The notes under the pieces were generated by a model. The model had not been told where the DNA came from and did no database searches. It worked only from the letters and a program-made list of their open reading frames with translations. The position numbers and the translations under genes are program-made. From assembly GCA_964506465.1 (NCBI GenBank), contig CAZDLM010000002.1:112971-176970 (forward strand): DNA of 64,000 nt. The letters are read 5' to 3'. Every line of letters begins with the position of its first letter. The stretch's first letter is position 1. This DNA comes from UBA6109 sp964506465 (GTDB lineage Bacteria; Desulfobacterota; Syntrophia; Syntrophales; UBA6109). This document shows, one piece after another, positions 43,709-52,012 of this stretch.

Positions 43709-44630
43709 GAGCGGCCTCCCTTTCGAACCAGCCGGGATCGTCAAGATGTTCCACGGAGCCGTCCGGATGAATGCAGGTTGTTGCGCGTCGCGCGATCCAG
43801 CAGTTCGCGCTCATGGCGAGCGCGATGCCCGCGATGTGGGTCAGGGCGTATTCGACGTGTACGGCAAACACCGAGGTCCGCCCTCCTGCGCCCATGGCGC
43901 CGATGCCCAGCGTGTTGATGGCTCCGGTGAGCTCCTCTTCCAGTCTTGCCATGTCCGGTTCCGGGTGGCGGCTGCCGATGATGCGCAGCACTGCCGCCTG
44001 CTTGGCCAGTTCGGCGGCGATATCGAAAGTGCCCCCGATCCCGATCCCCACAATCGCCGGGGGACAGATCGCCCCGGTGCGCGCCCCCGCCGCGTACCAG
44101 TCGATAACGGACTTGCGAATCCCCGCGAGGCCGTCGGCAAAGGCGATCATACGGTATCGCGTCCCGCCCAGACACTCGGACCCGCCTCCCTTGGCGACGA
44201 ATGTGACCTGCAGATCCCCGCCGGGCACGAAACGGTATGTCATGCCGGGGATATTCATCCCGACGTTGTCGCCGGGGTCCGCACCGGTGAGGGGATGCTT
44301 CATGGTCGCGCGCAGAACCCCTTCGCGCGTCGCTTTCCTCACCGCATCCCTCGCAAGTTCGGCAAGGGAAAGGAGGCCCCCGGGGAGACAGGCCCTATGG
44401 CCTATCTTGAAGAAGAACAGGGGCCATCCCGTATCAGGGCAGGCGGGGGAACAGCGCTCGGCGGACAGATCCAGAGAGCGAAGCGTTTCCGAGAAGGCGC
44501 TGCAGGAGAGGTCGGAGTCCTCGACGGCGATCGCCCGTTCGAAGGCGCGCCGGACATCGGGAGACACTCGGCAGGAACTCCTGCGGATTGTATCGAAGAT
44601 CGCCTCGGACAGGACGGATGATGTCAGCAT
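43701..44630 (-). CDS. Class I fumarase-type hydratase, alpha subunit (module 2)
   Basis: A 309-residue alpha subunit. The three cluster cysteines are placed as in the family: ACPDTGWP, GAICPPAIVGIGIGG and ANCWIARR (where module 1 has QCHANRH). The substrate motif KGGGAEN is KGGGSEC here. It is diverged from the other fumarase alpha in the window, so a distinct substrate is likely. The start at 44630 was chosen because upstream in-frame residues overlap the CitE-like gene and lack homology. Confidence 0.82.
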   Translation of the reverse strand: MLTSSVLSEAIFDTIRRSSCRVSPDVRRAFERAIAVEDSDLSCSAFSETLRSLDLSAERCSPACPDTGWPLFFFKIGHRACLPGGLLSLAELARDAVRKATREGVLRATMKHPLTGADPGDNVGMNIPGMTYRFVPGGDLQVTFVAKGGGSECLGGTRYRMIAFADGLAGIRKSVIDWYAAGARTGAICPPAIVGIGIGGTFDIAAELAKQAAVLRIIGSRHPEPDMARLEEELTGAINTLGIGAMGAGGRTSVFAVHVEYALTHIAGIALAMSANCWIARRATTCIHPDGSVEHLDDPGWFEREAAHA

Positions 44631-44676
44631 GATCCCCGCACCGAACAGCTTTTGAAAAATAACCTCTTCCGTGAAA

Positions 44677-45612
44677 CTACAGACCGGATTCTTCTTTCCT
44701 GGCGCTTGTCCGGGCAGCGATCCCGTCGGCCTTGGCGACGGTTTCCATCCCCATCTTGTACATCGCGACATCAATCATCTTGCCGTCGAGGGTGGCGGCA
44801 CCTTTTCCTTCGGCCTCCGCCTTCAGATAGGCATCGATCATCCGCCGGCTCAAAGCCACGTCTTCCTCGGACGGTGAAAATACGCGGTTCAAGGTCTCGA
44901 CCTGCCGCGGATGAATCGCCAGTTTTCCCTTGAAGCCCATCAGCCGGACCGTGTTGGCTTCGCGATCCAGCCTCTCCTGATCGGTCAGGAGCCCGAAGAA
45001 CGGCGTATCGATGGCAAGAATGCCGGAAGTGGCAGCCGCAACGGAGATCGTCGAACGGGGATATGCCAGGAACGGCGCATAGTCGTCGGGAGTCATCCTG
45101 GTGACGGCAAACCCCGCGCCCATTTCGCGCATGAAGTCGGCGGCGCCGAACGCAAGCCCCGCGACCCGGTCGCTTGCCGCGGCGATTTCCGCGGCGTTCT
45201 GGACGCCCTTCGGAGATTCCAGAAGGGGCAGAATCACGGTTCTCTTCTTCTGTTGATTCACCTTCTCCGCATCGGCAAGAAGCTCTGCGACCTCCTGAAT
45301 GTCCTCTTTCGTTTCCGTCTTCGCAAGCATGATCCCGTCCAATTCCTCCCGGACGATGATCTTGATGTCCTCGGCAGTCAGTCCCTGCGTCTGAAGGGAG
45401 TTTATGCGGACCAGCACATCGATCCCCTGTTTCTTGTACAGCGGGGAAATGTCCCTCGCAAATGCGCGCCCGGTTTCCTTCTCCGCCATGGGGCAGGCAT
45501 CTTCCAGATCGATGATGACAGCGTCTTCCTGTCCCGTGGCGGCCTTGTTGAGCATCTTCCAGTTGTTGGCCGGTACAAAGAGCAATGATCTCCAGATTCT
45601 TACATCAGCCAT
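44677..45612 (-). CDS. CitE-like CoA-ester lyase, HpcH/HpaI family (module 2)
   Basis: A 311-residue TIM-barrel lyase. Motifs: LLFVPANNWKMLNKA, VIIDLEDACP (metal-binding acid), LLESPKGVQNA, GAADFMREMG and GKLAIHPRQVETLN. Relatives cleave citryl-, malyl-, citramalyl- or methylmalyl-CoA into acetyl- or propionyl-CoA plus an oxo acid. No citD or citF is present, so it is not the ordinary citrate lyase complex. The adjacent CoA-transferase gene fits a two-step activation and cleavage of an acid such as citramalate or malate. Confidence 0.88.
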   Translation of the reverse strand: MADVRIWRSLLFVPANNWKMLNKAATGQEDAVIIDLEDACPMAEKETGRAFARDISPLYKKQGIDVLVRINSLQTQGLTAEDIKIIVREELDGIMLAKTETKEDIQEVAELLADAEKVNQQKKRTVILPLLESPKGVQNAAEIAAASDRVAGLAFGAADFMREMGAGFAVTRMTPDDYAPFLAYPRSTISVAAATSGILAIDTPFFGLLTDQERLDREANTVRLMGFKGKLAIHPRQVETLNRVFSPSEEDVALSRRMIDAYLKAEAEGKGAATLDGKMIDVAMYKMGMETVAKADGIAARTSARKEESGL

Positions 45613-45839
45613 TCTGCACCCCTCCTTCTCTTGCGTTCAAAAAGATTTTCTTCAGCACGGGACCGCCGCTGTATGCAGAATGCGGGATGCCCCGTCAGAG
45701 CGCCCGCTCTTCCTTCTAGAAAGCGCGCTCTCTCCCTCGCGGCGGCACCGGCATGGGGGATTCCCGGCGGGCATAACCGCACCTGGGAAGAAGACAAGCA
45801 AAAGATGAGGGAGCGGATGATTCTTGTCTCATGGAAAGC

Positions 45840-45863
45840 GCCCCCGGCCTGATGGCCGGGGGC
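45840..45863 (-). terminator. GC-rich hairpin after the CoA-transferase gene
   Basis: A perfect 10-bp stem GCCCCCGGCC/GGCCGGGGGC with a TGAT loop, just after the CoA-transferase stop. There is only GCTTTCC beyond it, so termination may be partial. The rest of the 271-base gap up to the CitE-like gene has no recognisable feature. Confidence 0.55.
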
Positions 45864-45883
45864 ACGCACGGGCCGAAGAGCTT

Positions 45884-47101
45884 TCAGGCGACGGCGCCTG
45901 CCGCCTTCAATTTGGTGATTTCTTCATCGGAGAACCCGAGGCCCTTCATCAGGTCCGCCGTATGCTGTCCCAATTCGGGTGCCGGGCAGGCGATCTCGGC
46001 CTTGGTCTTGGAGAGCTTTATGGGGTTGTTCATGACCTTGATCTTTCCGTACTTTGGATGGTCCCACTCCACGAAAAAATCATTTGCAATCGCCTGCTCG
46101 TCTTTCGTCACTTCCAGCGGCGTGGCGGCGGGCGACCAGATGCACTTGTTCGCATTCAGTTTTTCTCTCAATTCCGCCAGCGGCCTCGCCTTGAAGTACT
46201 CTTCGATGATTTTCACCAGTTCCGCGGCGTTCTGAGCCCGGGCTGCCTGGGTAACAAACTTCGGATCGCTCTCGAGATCGGGCCGGTCGATCGCCTTGCA
46301 GAAGCCCGCCCAGTAGGTCTGCGAATTCGTCATCCCGAGCATGATCCAGCGGCCATCCCGCGTGGGATAGACGTTGCGGATGGGATTGCCCATGGTCTTG
46401 CGTTGCGGCCGCACGACATCCTCGCCGGAAACCAGACAGCCGGCGATGTCAAAGCCCAGCACCCAGCTGGCCGTGTTGTACAGGGAAATCTCGACGGCCT
46501 GCGCGACCCCCGTCTTCTCGCGGATATAGAGGGCGGCCAGCATGCCGGCCAGAAGGCTCAGGGACGTGATGCTGTCGCCGTAGCAGGGACGAGAGATGTT
46601 CGGCGCTGAATCGGCATCGTGCATGAGATCCATGACACCGCTGCGCGCCCAGAAACCCACGGTATCGTAACCGCCGGCATTCGCCTCGGGGCCCTTGGTC
46701 CCGTAACCGGTCAGATTTGCGTAAATCAGCTTCGGGTTGAGTTTGGACATGGCTTCGTACGTGAGGTTGAATTTCTTCATCTCGTACGGCCTGAGGTTGT
46801 TGACGAAGATATCGGCGGAGGCGATGAGTTTGTGCAACACGGCCTGACCTTCCGCCGAGGCCAGGTTGATGCAGATGCTCTTCTTGTTGCGATCCGCATG
46901 TTCCCAATAATAGTTCATGGGATGCGGTTTCGCCCACCCGGCCATTCCCTGTCCGAGGACATGCCGCCAGTTATCTCCCTTCCCGGGCGGTTCAACATGA
47001 ACCACCTCCGCACCCCAACTGCCCAGGAGCACCCCCGGAAGCGGCATTGCCACGGCCCCCCCCACTTCCACGATACGGATTCCTTCCAACTCTCTTGCCA
47101 T
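45884..47101 (-). CDS. Family III CoA-transferase, CaiB/BaiF type (module 2)
   Basis: A 405-residue family III CoA-transferase. N-terminal IRIVEVGGAVAMPLPGVLLGSWGAEVVHVEPP (seen in parts), RNKKSICINLASAEGQ, and YDTVGFWARSGVMDL. The likely catalytic Asp is in CYGDSITSLS. It would transfer CoA from a donor such as succinyl-CoA to a carboxylic acid. The start at 47101 (MARELEGIRIVEVGG) is the family start. It heads module 2, behind its own promoter. The lyase downstream suggests citramalate, itaconate or malate as acceptor. Confidence 0.88.
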   Translation of the reverse strand: MARELEGIRIVEVGGAVAMPLPGVLLGSWGAEVVHVEPPGKGDNWRHVLGQGMAGWAKPHPMNYYWEHADRNKKSICINLASAEGQAVLHKLIASADIFVNNLRPYEMKKFNLTYEAMSKLNPKLIYANLTGYGTKGPEANAGGYDTVGFWARSGVMDLMHDADSAPNISRPCYGDSITSLSLLAGMLAALYIREKTGVAQAVEISLYNTASWVLGFDIAGCLVSGEDVVRPQRKTMGNPIRNVYPTRDGRWIMLGMTNSQTYWAGFCKAIDRPDLESDPKFVTQAARAQNAAELVKIIEEYFKARPLAELREKLNANKCIWSPAATPLEVTKDEQAIANDFFVEWDHPKYGKIKVMNNPIKLSKTKAEIACPAPELGQHTADLMKGLGFSDEEITKLKAAGAVA

Positions 47102-47561
47102 ACCTTCCCCCCTTCCAATGTAGTCTGAAAATCCATTCACGGCCGGACGCCGGGACTCCCCGCCCGCCGAATATTCGCGCCGGAGGAGCGCCGCCGATCA
47201 TCTTGCCGCTGTTCAGTTCCAAGGCGAAAGCCCTTGCTGACAAAGGGTTGTGAGGAATACTCCGGCGATCTTCTATCTTCAAAAGGGGGAAATGTCAACG
47301 CCGATATCGAAAAGGAACCGCACACGATCGTATAACGATAAAACAAACCATCGGCCCGATGTCCATTCGATGACGGGTTGAGGGCTTCTGAAATGAACCC
47401 CTCACCTAGGGCTTGCGGCTTTTCCTCTCGCGACGTGAGGCCGCCGGTTGCGCGCCCTCATGGCGCCGGTTGGAAGGGCATCGCAGCGAAGGGGATCGGA
47501 GAAAAACCGGAGGGTGTTCATGGAGTGGAACGACCGACCATGCAAAGCGCCGCCGCGTCCC
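47102..47561 (-). promoter_or_regulatory. 460-base region with the module 2 promoter and an upstream inverted repeat
   Basis: On the minus strand TTGACA (47293-47298), a 17-base spacer and TAGAAG (47270-47275) form a good promoter, with a leader of about 160 bases before the CoA-transferase. A 13-bp inverted repeat ATCGT-ATA-ACGAT is at 47327-47339, about 30 bp upstream of the -35 box. From 47350 to 47561, next to the J-domain gene end, I see no gene or site. Confidence 0.55.
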
Positions 47562-48347
47562 CTACCGGGGCAGAGGCGTCGGCTGATACCAGCGGTTCCG
47601 GTCGGCGTCATAAAACCACTTGTCGGGGAATCCGCGCTTCCGGATGTACGTCGGATGCTCCACCCAGGAGATCAGTTCCTGATAGGCCTGATGAATTTTT
47701 CGGAAGGTCGATGGATCTCCGCCCAGATCCGGGTGGTGGATCTTCGCCTGCGTCCGGTAGGCGTTCTTGATCAGGCCGGGAAGCTCCGGAGAAGACATCT
47801 GCGCGGCCCCCAGTTTCAGATATGACAGCGCCGCGCCCTTTACGTTCGGAATCCTTAGCTCGACGGGCTTCACGGTATGGCTGTCTTCGTGATTTCTGAA
47901 CGCGCGATCGAGAACGCTTCGCGAGGCGAGATAATACTTGTTCGTTCTTCCCTTCTCGGCCCACCAGATCCTGCCAAGGGAATCCGCCATCCTGCTGAAA
48001 TCCTCTCGAGGCTTTCCTGCCGCCGTACGCGGATAGAAGAAACTGAAGATCTCCTTCGATCCGGAGATCATGATGTCCAGGATCACGAGATCGTCGGAAA
48101 AATGAAAGGTGGCAAACCGCGCATTCAGGGCCTGGATCAGGCCCGTCCGCATCTCCAACTGCTGGCGAAGCTTCTGCCGGCAATCAACCGAGCAATACCG
48201 GCGCCGGGCCATTCCCTCCGTCGTCCCGCACGAAAGACACCTCCGGCGTTGCAGAGTCCTGTGAATCGGAGAACAGCCCGGTTCTTTCCGTTTGGAGAAA
48301 CGGACAAAGGCCTTCCCGGAGGGGACAAGGTGCGTACCGGCGTCCAT
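47562..48347 (-). CDS. J-domain protein with an N-terminal zinc-ribbon-like motif
   Basis: A 261-residue protein. A four-cysteine zinc-binding pattern (Cys37, Cys40, Cys52, Cys56; RCLSCGTTEG, RYCSVDC) precedes a middle region of unknown type, then a J-domain (about 176-225) with a true HPD motif (205-207, KIHHPDLGGD). So it should stimulate a DnaK-type ATPase, unlike the J-HTH protein at 6783. The start codon lies one base after the cysS stop, so translation is coupled. The client is unknown. Confidence 0.8.
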   Translation of the reverse strand: MDAGTHLVPSGKAFVRFSKRKEPGCSPIHRTLQRRRCLSCGTTEGMARRRYCSVDCRQKLRQQLEMRTGLIQALNARFATFHFSDDLVILDIMISGSKEIFSFFYPRTAAGKPREDFSRMADSLGRIWWAEKGRTNKYYLASRSVLDRAFRNHEDSHTVKPVELRIPNVKGAALSYLKLGAAQMSSPELPGLIKNAYRTQAKIHHPDLGGDPSTFRKIHQAYQELISWVEHPTYIRKRGFPDKWFYDADRNRWYQPTPLPR

Positions 48348-48348
48348 G

Positions 48349-49815
48349 TCACTCGATCCTCCAGACCGTCCCGGAGGGGGAATCCTGGATGACGACTTTC
48401 CTGGCGGCCAGGAGTTCCCGGATTTCATCCGCGCGCCGCCAGTCCTTCCCTGCACGGGCCTTCGTTCGTTCTTCCACGAGATGCTCGATCTCGCCGGCGT
48501 CCAGACCCAGTTGCGCGATTTTCCGCTCCCTGTCCTGCAGAAAGTAGGCGTCCGGTTCTTCTCGAAGCAGGCCCAGCACGGCGCCGATCTTCTCGAAGAC
48601 GGCCCGTACTCCCGCCATCAGCGGCGCCGTCGCGCCGGATGCTGCTTTCCCGGCGAAGCGCCCGTTGAGATATCGGGAAGTTTCAAAGAGATGCCCGATT
48701 GCCCGGGCCGTATTGAAGTCATCCTCCATCGCGGCGTGGAAATTCCGCTCCAATTCCGTCAGACGTCCGGAAATCTCCTCTCCATGGGAGGCGGCGGACC
48801 CGCGCTGGGCCGTCTCCGCCGCCGCGCCGAGATCCCGTGCAGATTTGAGCGTGCCGTAGAGCCGGTTGAGCCCCGATCTCGCTTCCTCCATCGCCTCGTT
48901 TGAGAAGTCAAGAGGACTGCGGTAATGGCCCTGCAGCATGAAGAGCCGCAGCACTTCCGGGTGATAGTTTCTCAGGATCTCCTTGATCGTAAAGACATTG
49001 CCGAGCGACTTCGACATCTTCTCGCTGTTGACGCGCACGAATCCGTTGTGCATCCAGTAAGCGGCCAGCGGCTTCCCCGTCGCCCCTTCGGACTGCGCGA
49101 TCTCGTTCTCATGATGAGGGAAGATGAGGTCCGCGCCGCCGCCGTGGATATCGAATTGCTCGCCAAGATATCTCTGGCTCATCACGGAGCACTCGATATG
49201 CCAGCCCGGCCTTCCCGTTCCCCAGGGGCTCTCCCAGAAAGGCTCGCCGGCTTTGCTCGCTTTCCAAAGGGCGAAATCCAGCGGATTCTGTTTTCGCTCG
49301 TTGACTTCGACCCTCGCACCGGCAAGCAGTTCTTCGGTGCTTCTTCCAGAGAGTTTTCCGTAGGACCGGAACCGCTCGACGGCATAGTAGACGTTCCCGT
49401 CCACCACGTAGGCGAGGCCGGAATCCACGAGCCGCTGGATCAGCCGGATCATGCCGTCGATGTTCTCGGTCGCTCTCGGCGCGACAGTCGGCGGCGCGAC
49501 GCCGAGGGCGCGCATGTCTTCGTCATGTTCGGCAATATAGCGCTCCGCGATCGCCGCAATGCCGAGGCCGAGTCGGTTGGCCTTTTCGATGATCTTGTCG
49601 TCCACATCGGTAAAATTCTTCACATACGTGACCGCGTACCCGCGCTCGCGAAGATATCGCACGACCACGTCGAACACGACGGCCGACCGGGCGTGGCCCA
49701 CATGGCAGACGTCATAGGCCGTGATCCCGCAGACGTAGAGACCGACCTTCCCCTTCGAGAGAGGGACAAATTCCTCTTTGCGCTTGGTCTGGGTGTTATA
49801 GATCTTCAGAGCCAT
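48349..49815 (-). CDS. cysS: Cysteinyl-tRNA synthetase
   Basis: A 488-residue complete CysRS. The four zinc ligands are intact (YVCGITAYD, GWHIECS, and HHENE), with HVGH and KMSKS signatures. The C-terminal domain includes the MEDDFNTARA helix and the anticodon-binding part, which the paralogue at 3830 lacks. The start at 49815 gives the standard N-terminus (MALKIYNTQTK). It attaches Cys to tRNA-Cys. The J-domain gene follows immediately. Confidence 0.96.
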   Translation of the reverse strand: MALKIYNTQTKRKEEFVPLSKGKVGLYVCGITAYDVCHVGHARSAVVFDVVVRYLRERGYAVTYVKNFTDVDDKIIEKANRLGLGIAAIAERYIAEHDEDMRALGVAPPTVAPRATENIDGMIRLIQRLVDSGLAYVVDGNVYYAVERFRSYGKLSGRSTEELLAGARVEVNERKQNPLDFALWKASKAGEPFWESPWGTGRPGWHIECSVMSQRYLGEQFDIHGGGADLIFPHHENEIAQSEGATGKPLAAYWMHNGFVRVNSEKMSKSLGNVFTIKEILRNYHPEVLRLFMLQGHYRSPLDFSNEAMEEARSGLNRLYGTLKSARDLGAAAETAQRGSAASHGEEISGRLTELERNFHAAMEDDFNTARAIGHLFETSRYLNGRFAGKAASGATAPLMAGVRAVFEKIGAVLGLLREEPDAYFLQDRERKIAQLGLDAGEIEHLVEERTKARAGKDWRRADEIRELLAARKVVIQDSPSGTVWRIE

Positions 49816-49962
49816 CTTTCTTCTTTCCCCCGTCCTGACGCCGTCGGGGGGCGATCCCTCTCCCGCGTCCGTGGGAAAATCCCGCGGCGGCATCCGTACC
49901 TTCCGGCAGCGGAAAATCCTTCCGTTGCCGTGCAACCCGGCGCCCCGCGAGGTCGATTGTGT

Positions 49963-51000
49963 TTACGGGAACAGCGGACAGAAGTCAAGACCGGTCGTTT
50001 CCGGGAACCCGCACATCAGATTCATGTTCTGGACCGCCTGACCGGATGCCCCCTTGATGAGGTTGTCGATTGCCGCAACGACAATCACCCGCCTCGTCCT
50101 CTTGTCCACGGCGACGCCGATATCGCAATAGTTGGATCCCCGGACAGAAGAGACGTTCGGGAAACTCCCGGCGGGGAAGACCCTCACAAACGGCTCATCC
50201 CGATAAAACGTTTGATACGCCGCCAGAACCTCGCCCGCCTCGGCGTCCTTCGCGAGCGATGCGTAGATCGTGCTCAGAATGCCCCGATTCACGGGCAGGA
50301 GGTGCGGCGTGAAGGTGATGCGGATCTCGCGCCCCGCCAGCGCGCTGAGTTCCTGCTCGATTTCCGGCGTATGTCGATGGTTTCCGATCTTGTAGGCTTT
50401 GAAGCCGCCTTCCACTTCGCAGAAAAGGGACCCGATCTGCGGTTCCCGGCCCGCCCCGCTGACGCCGGATTTCGAATCGGCAATGATCGAGCCCGTATCG
50501 ACGAAATTTCCTTTCAGGAGCGGCGCCATCCCCAGAATGACGCTGGTCGGATAGCAGCCGGGATTCGCCACCAGTCGGGCCTCCCGAATCTTTTCCCGAT
50601 ACCGTTCGGGCAGTCCGTACACCGCCTTCTGAAGCACGTCCTCCGCACGGTGTTTCCCGTACCATTGCGCGTAACATTCGCTGTCCCGAAGTCGGAAGTC
50701 GGCACTGAGGTCGATCAATTTCCGTCCGGTCTCCAGAAAAGCGGCGGCGAAATCCATGGCGACTCCGTGCGGAACGGCAAGGAAGACGACATCGACGTTC
50801 TCAGCGAGCTGCTGAGGCTTGAGATCCGTGAAAGACAGTTCGGTCAATCCGGTGAAGGATGGATACACGTCCCGGACGGGCCGGCCGGCGAAACGCCGCG
50901 ACGTCACGGCCTCGACACGGACCTTCCCGTGCCGCAGAAGAATCCTCAAGAGCTCCTGACCCGTATAGCCGCTTGCGCCGAAAATACCCACCCTAACCAT
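49963..51000 (-). CDS. argC: N-acetyl-gamma-glutamyl-phosphate reductase
   Basis: A 345-residue ArgC, the third step of arginine synthesis (reduction of N-acetylglutamyl phosphate with NADPH). N-terminal GIFGASGYTGQELLRIL is the NADP fold and NPGCYPTS carries the catalytic Cys. The His of HLLPVNRGI completes the site. The start at 51000 removes an upstream extension without homology. It follows rpsI, a common arrangement in this bacterial group. Confidence 0.95.
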   Translation of the reverse strand: MVRVGIFGASGYTGQELLRILLRHGKVRVEAVTSRRFAGRPVRDVYPSFTGLTELSFTDLKPQQLAENVDVVFLAVPHGVAMDFAAAFLETGRKLIDLSADFRLRDSECYAQWYGKHRAEDVLQKAVYGLPERYREKIREARLVANPGCYPTSVILGMAPLLKGNFVDTGSIIADSKSGVSGAGREPQIGSLFCEVEGGFKAYKIGNHRHTPEIEQELSALAGREIRITFTPHLLPVNRGILSTIYASLAKDAEAGEVLAAYQTFYRDEPFVRVFPAGSFPNVSSVRGSNYCDIGVAVDKRTRRVIVVAAIDNLIKGASGQAVQNMNLMCGFPETTGLDFCPLFP

Positions 51001-51075
51001 AGTCCACCTTCTTTCCTTCAAGATCGCCGCCGCCAAAAATAAAAAAGGGGGCCGGAGCCCCCTTCCCTTTGCAGA

Positions 51076-51468
51076 TTACCTCTTGGAAAACTGGAAACGT
51101 TTTCTGGCTCCCGGCTGGCCGTATTTCTTTCGCTCCTTGATGCGGGAATCCCGCGTCAGGAATCCGGCTTTTTTCAGAATCGATCGGAGCTGTGCGTCGT
51201 AATCCACCAGCGCCTTCGAGATTCCATGTTTGACGGCTCCCGCCTGCCCGGACATCCCGCCGCCCTGGACATTGACGTAGAAATCGAGTTTGCCTTCCTG
51301 GCCTGTCAGACCCAGCGGCTGCCGGATCATCATCTTGAGGCTGTCCCGCGTGAAGTAGTCGTCAAAATTTCTCTTATTGACGACCAGGACGCCGGTTCCC
51401 TCTTTCATGTAGACCCTGGCGACGGCATTCTTTCTTTTCCCAGTTGCGTAAATCCGTTTCTCGGTCAT
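51076..51468 (-). CDS. rpsI: 30S ribosomal protein S9
   Basis: A 130-residue uS9 with the KGGG-like VNVQGGGMSGQAGAVKHGI segment and the conserved C-terminus RKRFQFSKR, whose last Arg contacts P-site tRNA. The start at 51468 (MTEKRIYATGKRKNAVAR) follows GGAGAGACTT; an ATG-less extension upstream is not homologous. It is co-transcribed with rplM, 52 bases upstream. Confidence 0.96.
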   Translation of the reverse strand: MTEKRIYATGKRKNAVARVYMKEGTGVLVVNKRNFDDYFTRDSLKMMIRQPLGLTGQEGKLDFYVNVQGGGMSGQAGAVKHGISKALVDYDAQLRSILKKAGFLTRDSRIKERKKYGQPGARKRFQFSKR

Positions 51469-51520
51469 AAGTCTCTCCAAAACACCAGCAGATCGTGGTT
51501 TTTCCGCCTTCCGCTGTCAG

Positions 51521-51949
51521 TCAGATGGAAAGCGGTTTCGGGCACTGGGCATCGTGGGGGTGGACGCCGCCCGCGTATACCTTGAGTTTTTTCAGCATTT
51601 TCCGCCCGAGCGAGTTCTTCGGAAGCATCCCCTTAACGGCCTCTTTGATCAGAAAGGTCGGATTGTCCTGGAGGATCTTCCCGGCGACTTTCTGTTTGAT
51701 TCCTCCCGGGTAACCGGAGTGGTGATAATAGACCTTGTCCGCCAGCTTTTTCCCCGTCAGCAGAATCTTTTCCGCGTTCACAACGACGATGAAATCTCCC
51801 GTATCCTGGTGCGGCGTATAGATCGGCTTGTGCTTTCCCCGCAGTCTGCCGGCGATTTCACTCGCCAGTCTTCCCAGGACCCGTCCCTGTGCGTCGACGA
51901 CAAACCAGTCTCTGCGAACGCTCTCTGTAGTTGCCTGAAAGGTTTTCAT
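51521..51949 (-). CDS. rplM: 50S ribosomal protein L13
   Basis: A 142-residue uL13: MKTFQATTESVRRDWFVVDA at the start, LGRLASEIAGRLRGKHKP and GMLPKNSLGRKMLKKLKVY. It is the first gene of the rplM-rpsI transcript. The start at 51949 is the canonical one. A promoter lies 35 to 63 bases upstream, directly beside an insertion sequence. Confidence 0.96.
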   Translation of the reverse strand: MKTFQATTESVRRDWFVVDAQGRVLGRLASEIAGRLRGKHKPIYTPHQDTGDFIVVVNAEKILLTGKKLADKVYYHHSGYPGGIKQKVAGKILQDNPTFLIKEAVKGMLPKNSLGRKMLKKLKVYAGGVHPHDAQCPKPLSI

Positions 51950-51983
51950 ATGTTCACCAATACGGAAAAAATTTAAGGAGTAG

Positions 51984-52012
51984 TAGTTACGCAATCTCCG
52001 TTCGTTTGTCAA
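51984..52012 (-). promoter_or_regulatory. rplM-rpsI promoter
   Basis: On the minus strand a perfect TTGACA (52007-52012), a 17-base spacer and TAACTA (51984-51989). The -10 box is weak but the position is right for a ribosomal protein leader of about 30 bases. The target duplication of the insertion sequence, with a run of six T on this strand, abuts the -35 box and may act as an upstream element. Confidence 0.6.

Noticed and set aside
48925..51042. A 705-codon plus-strand frame opposite cysS and argC
   Set aside because: It spans two convincing minus-strand genes and the gap between them; composition is typical of an antisense frame in GC-rich DNA.
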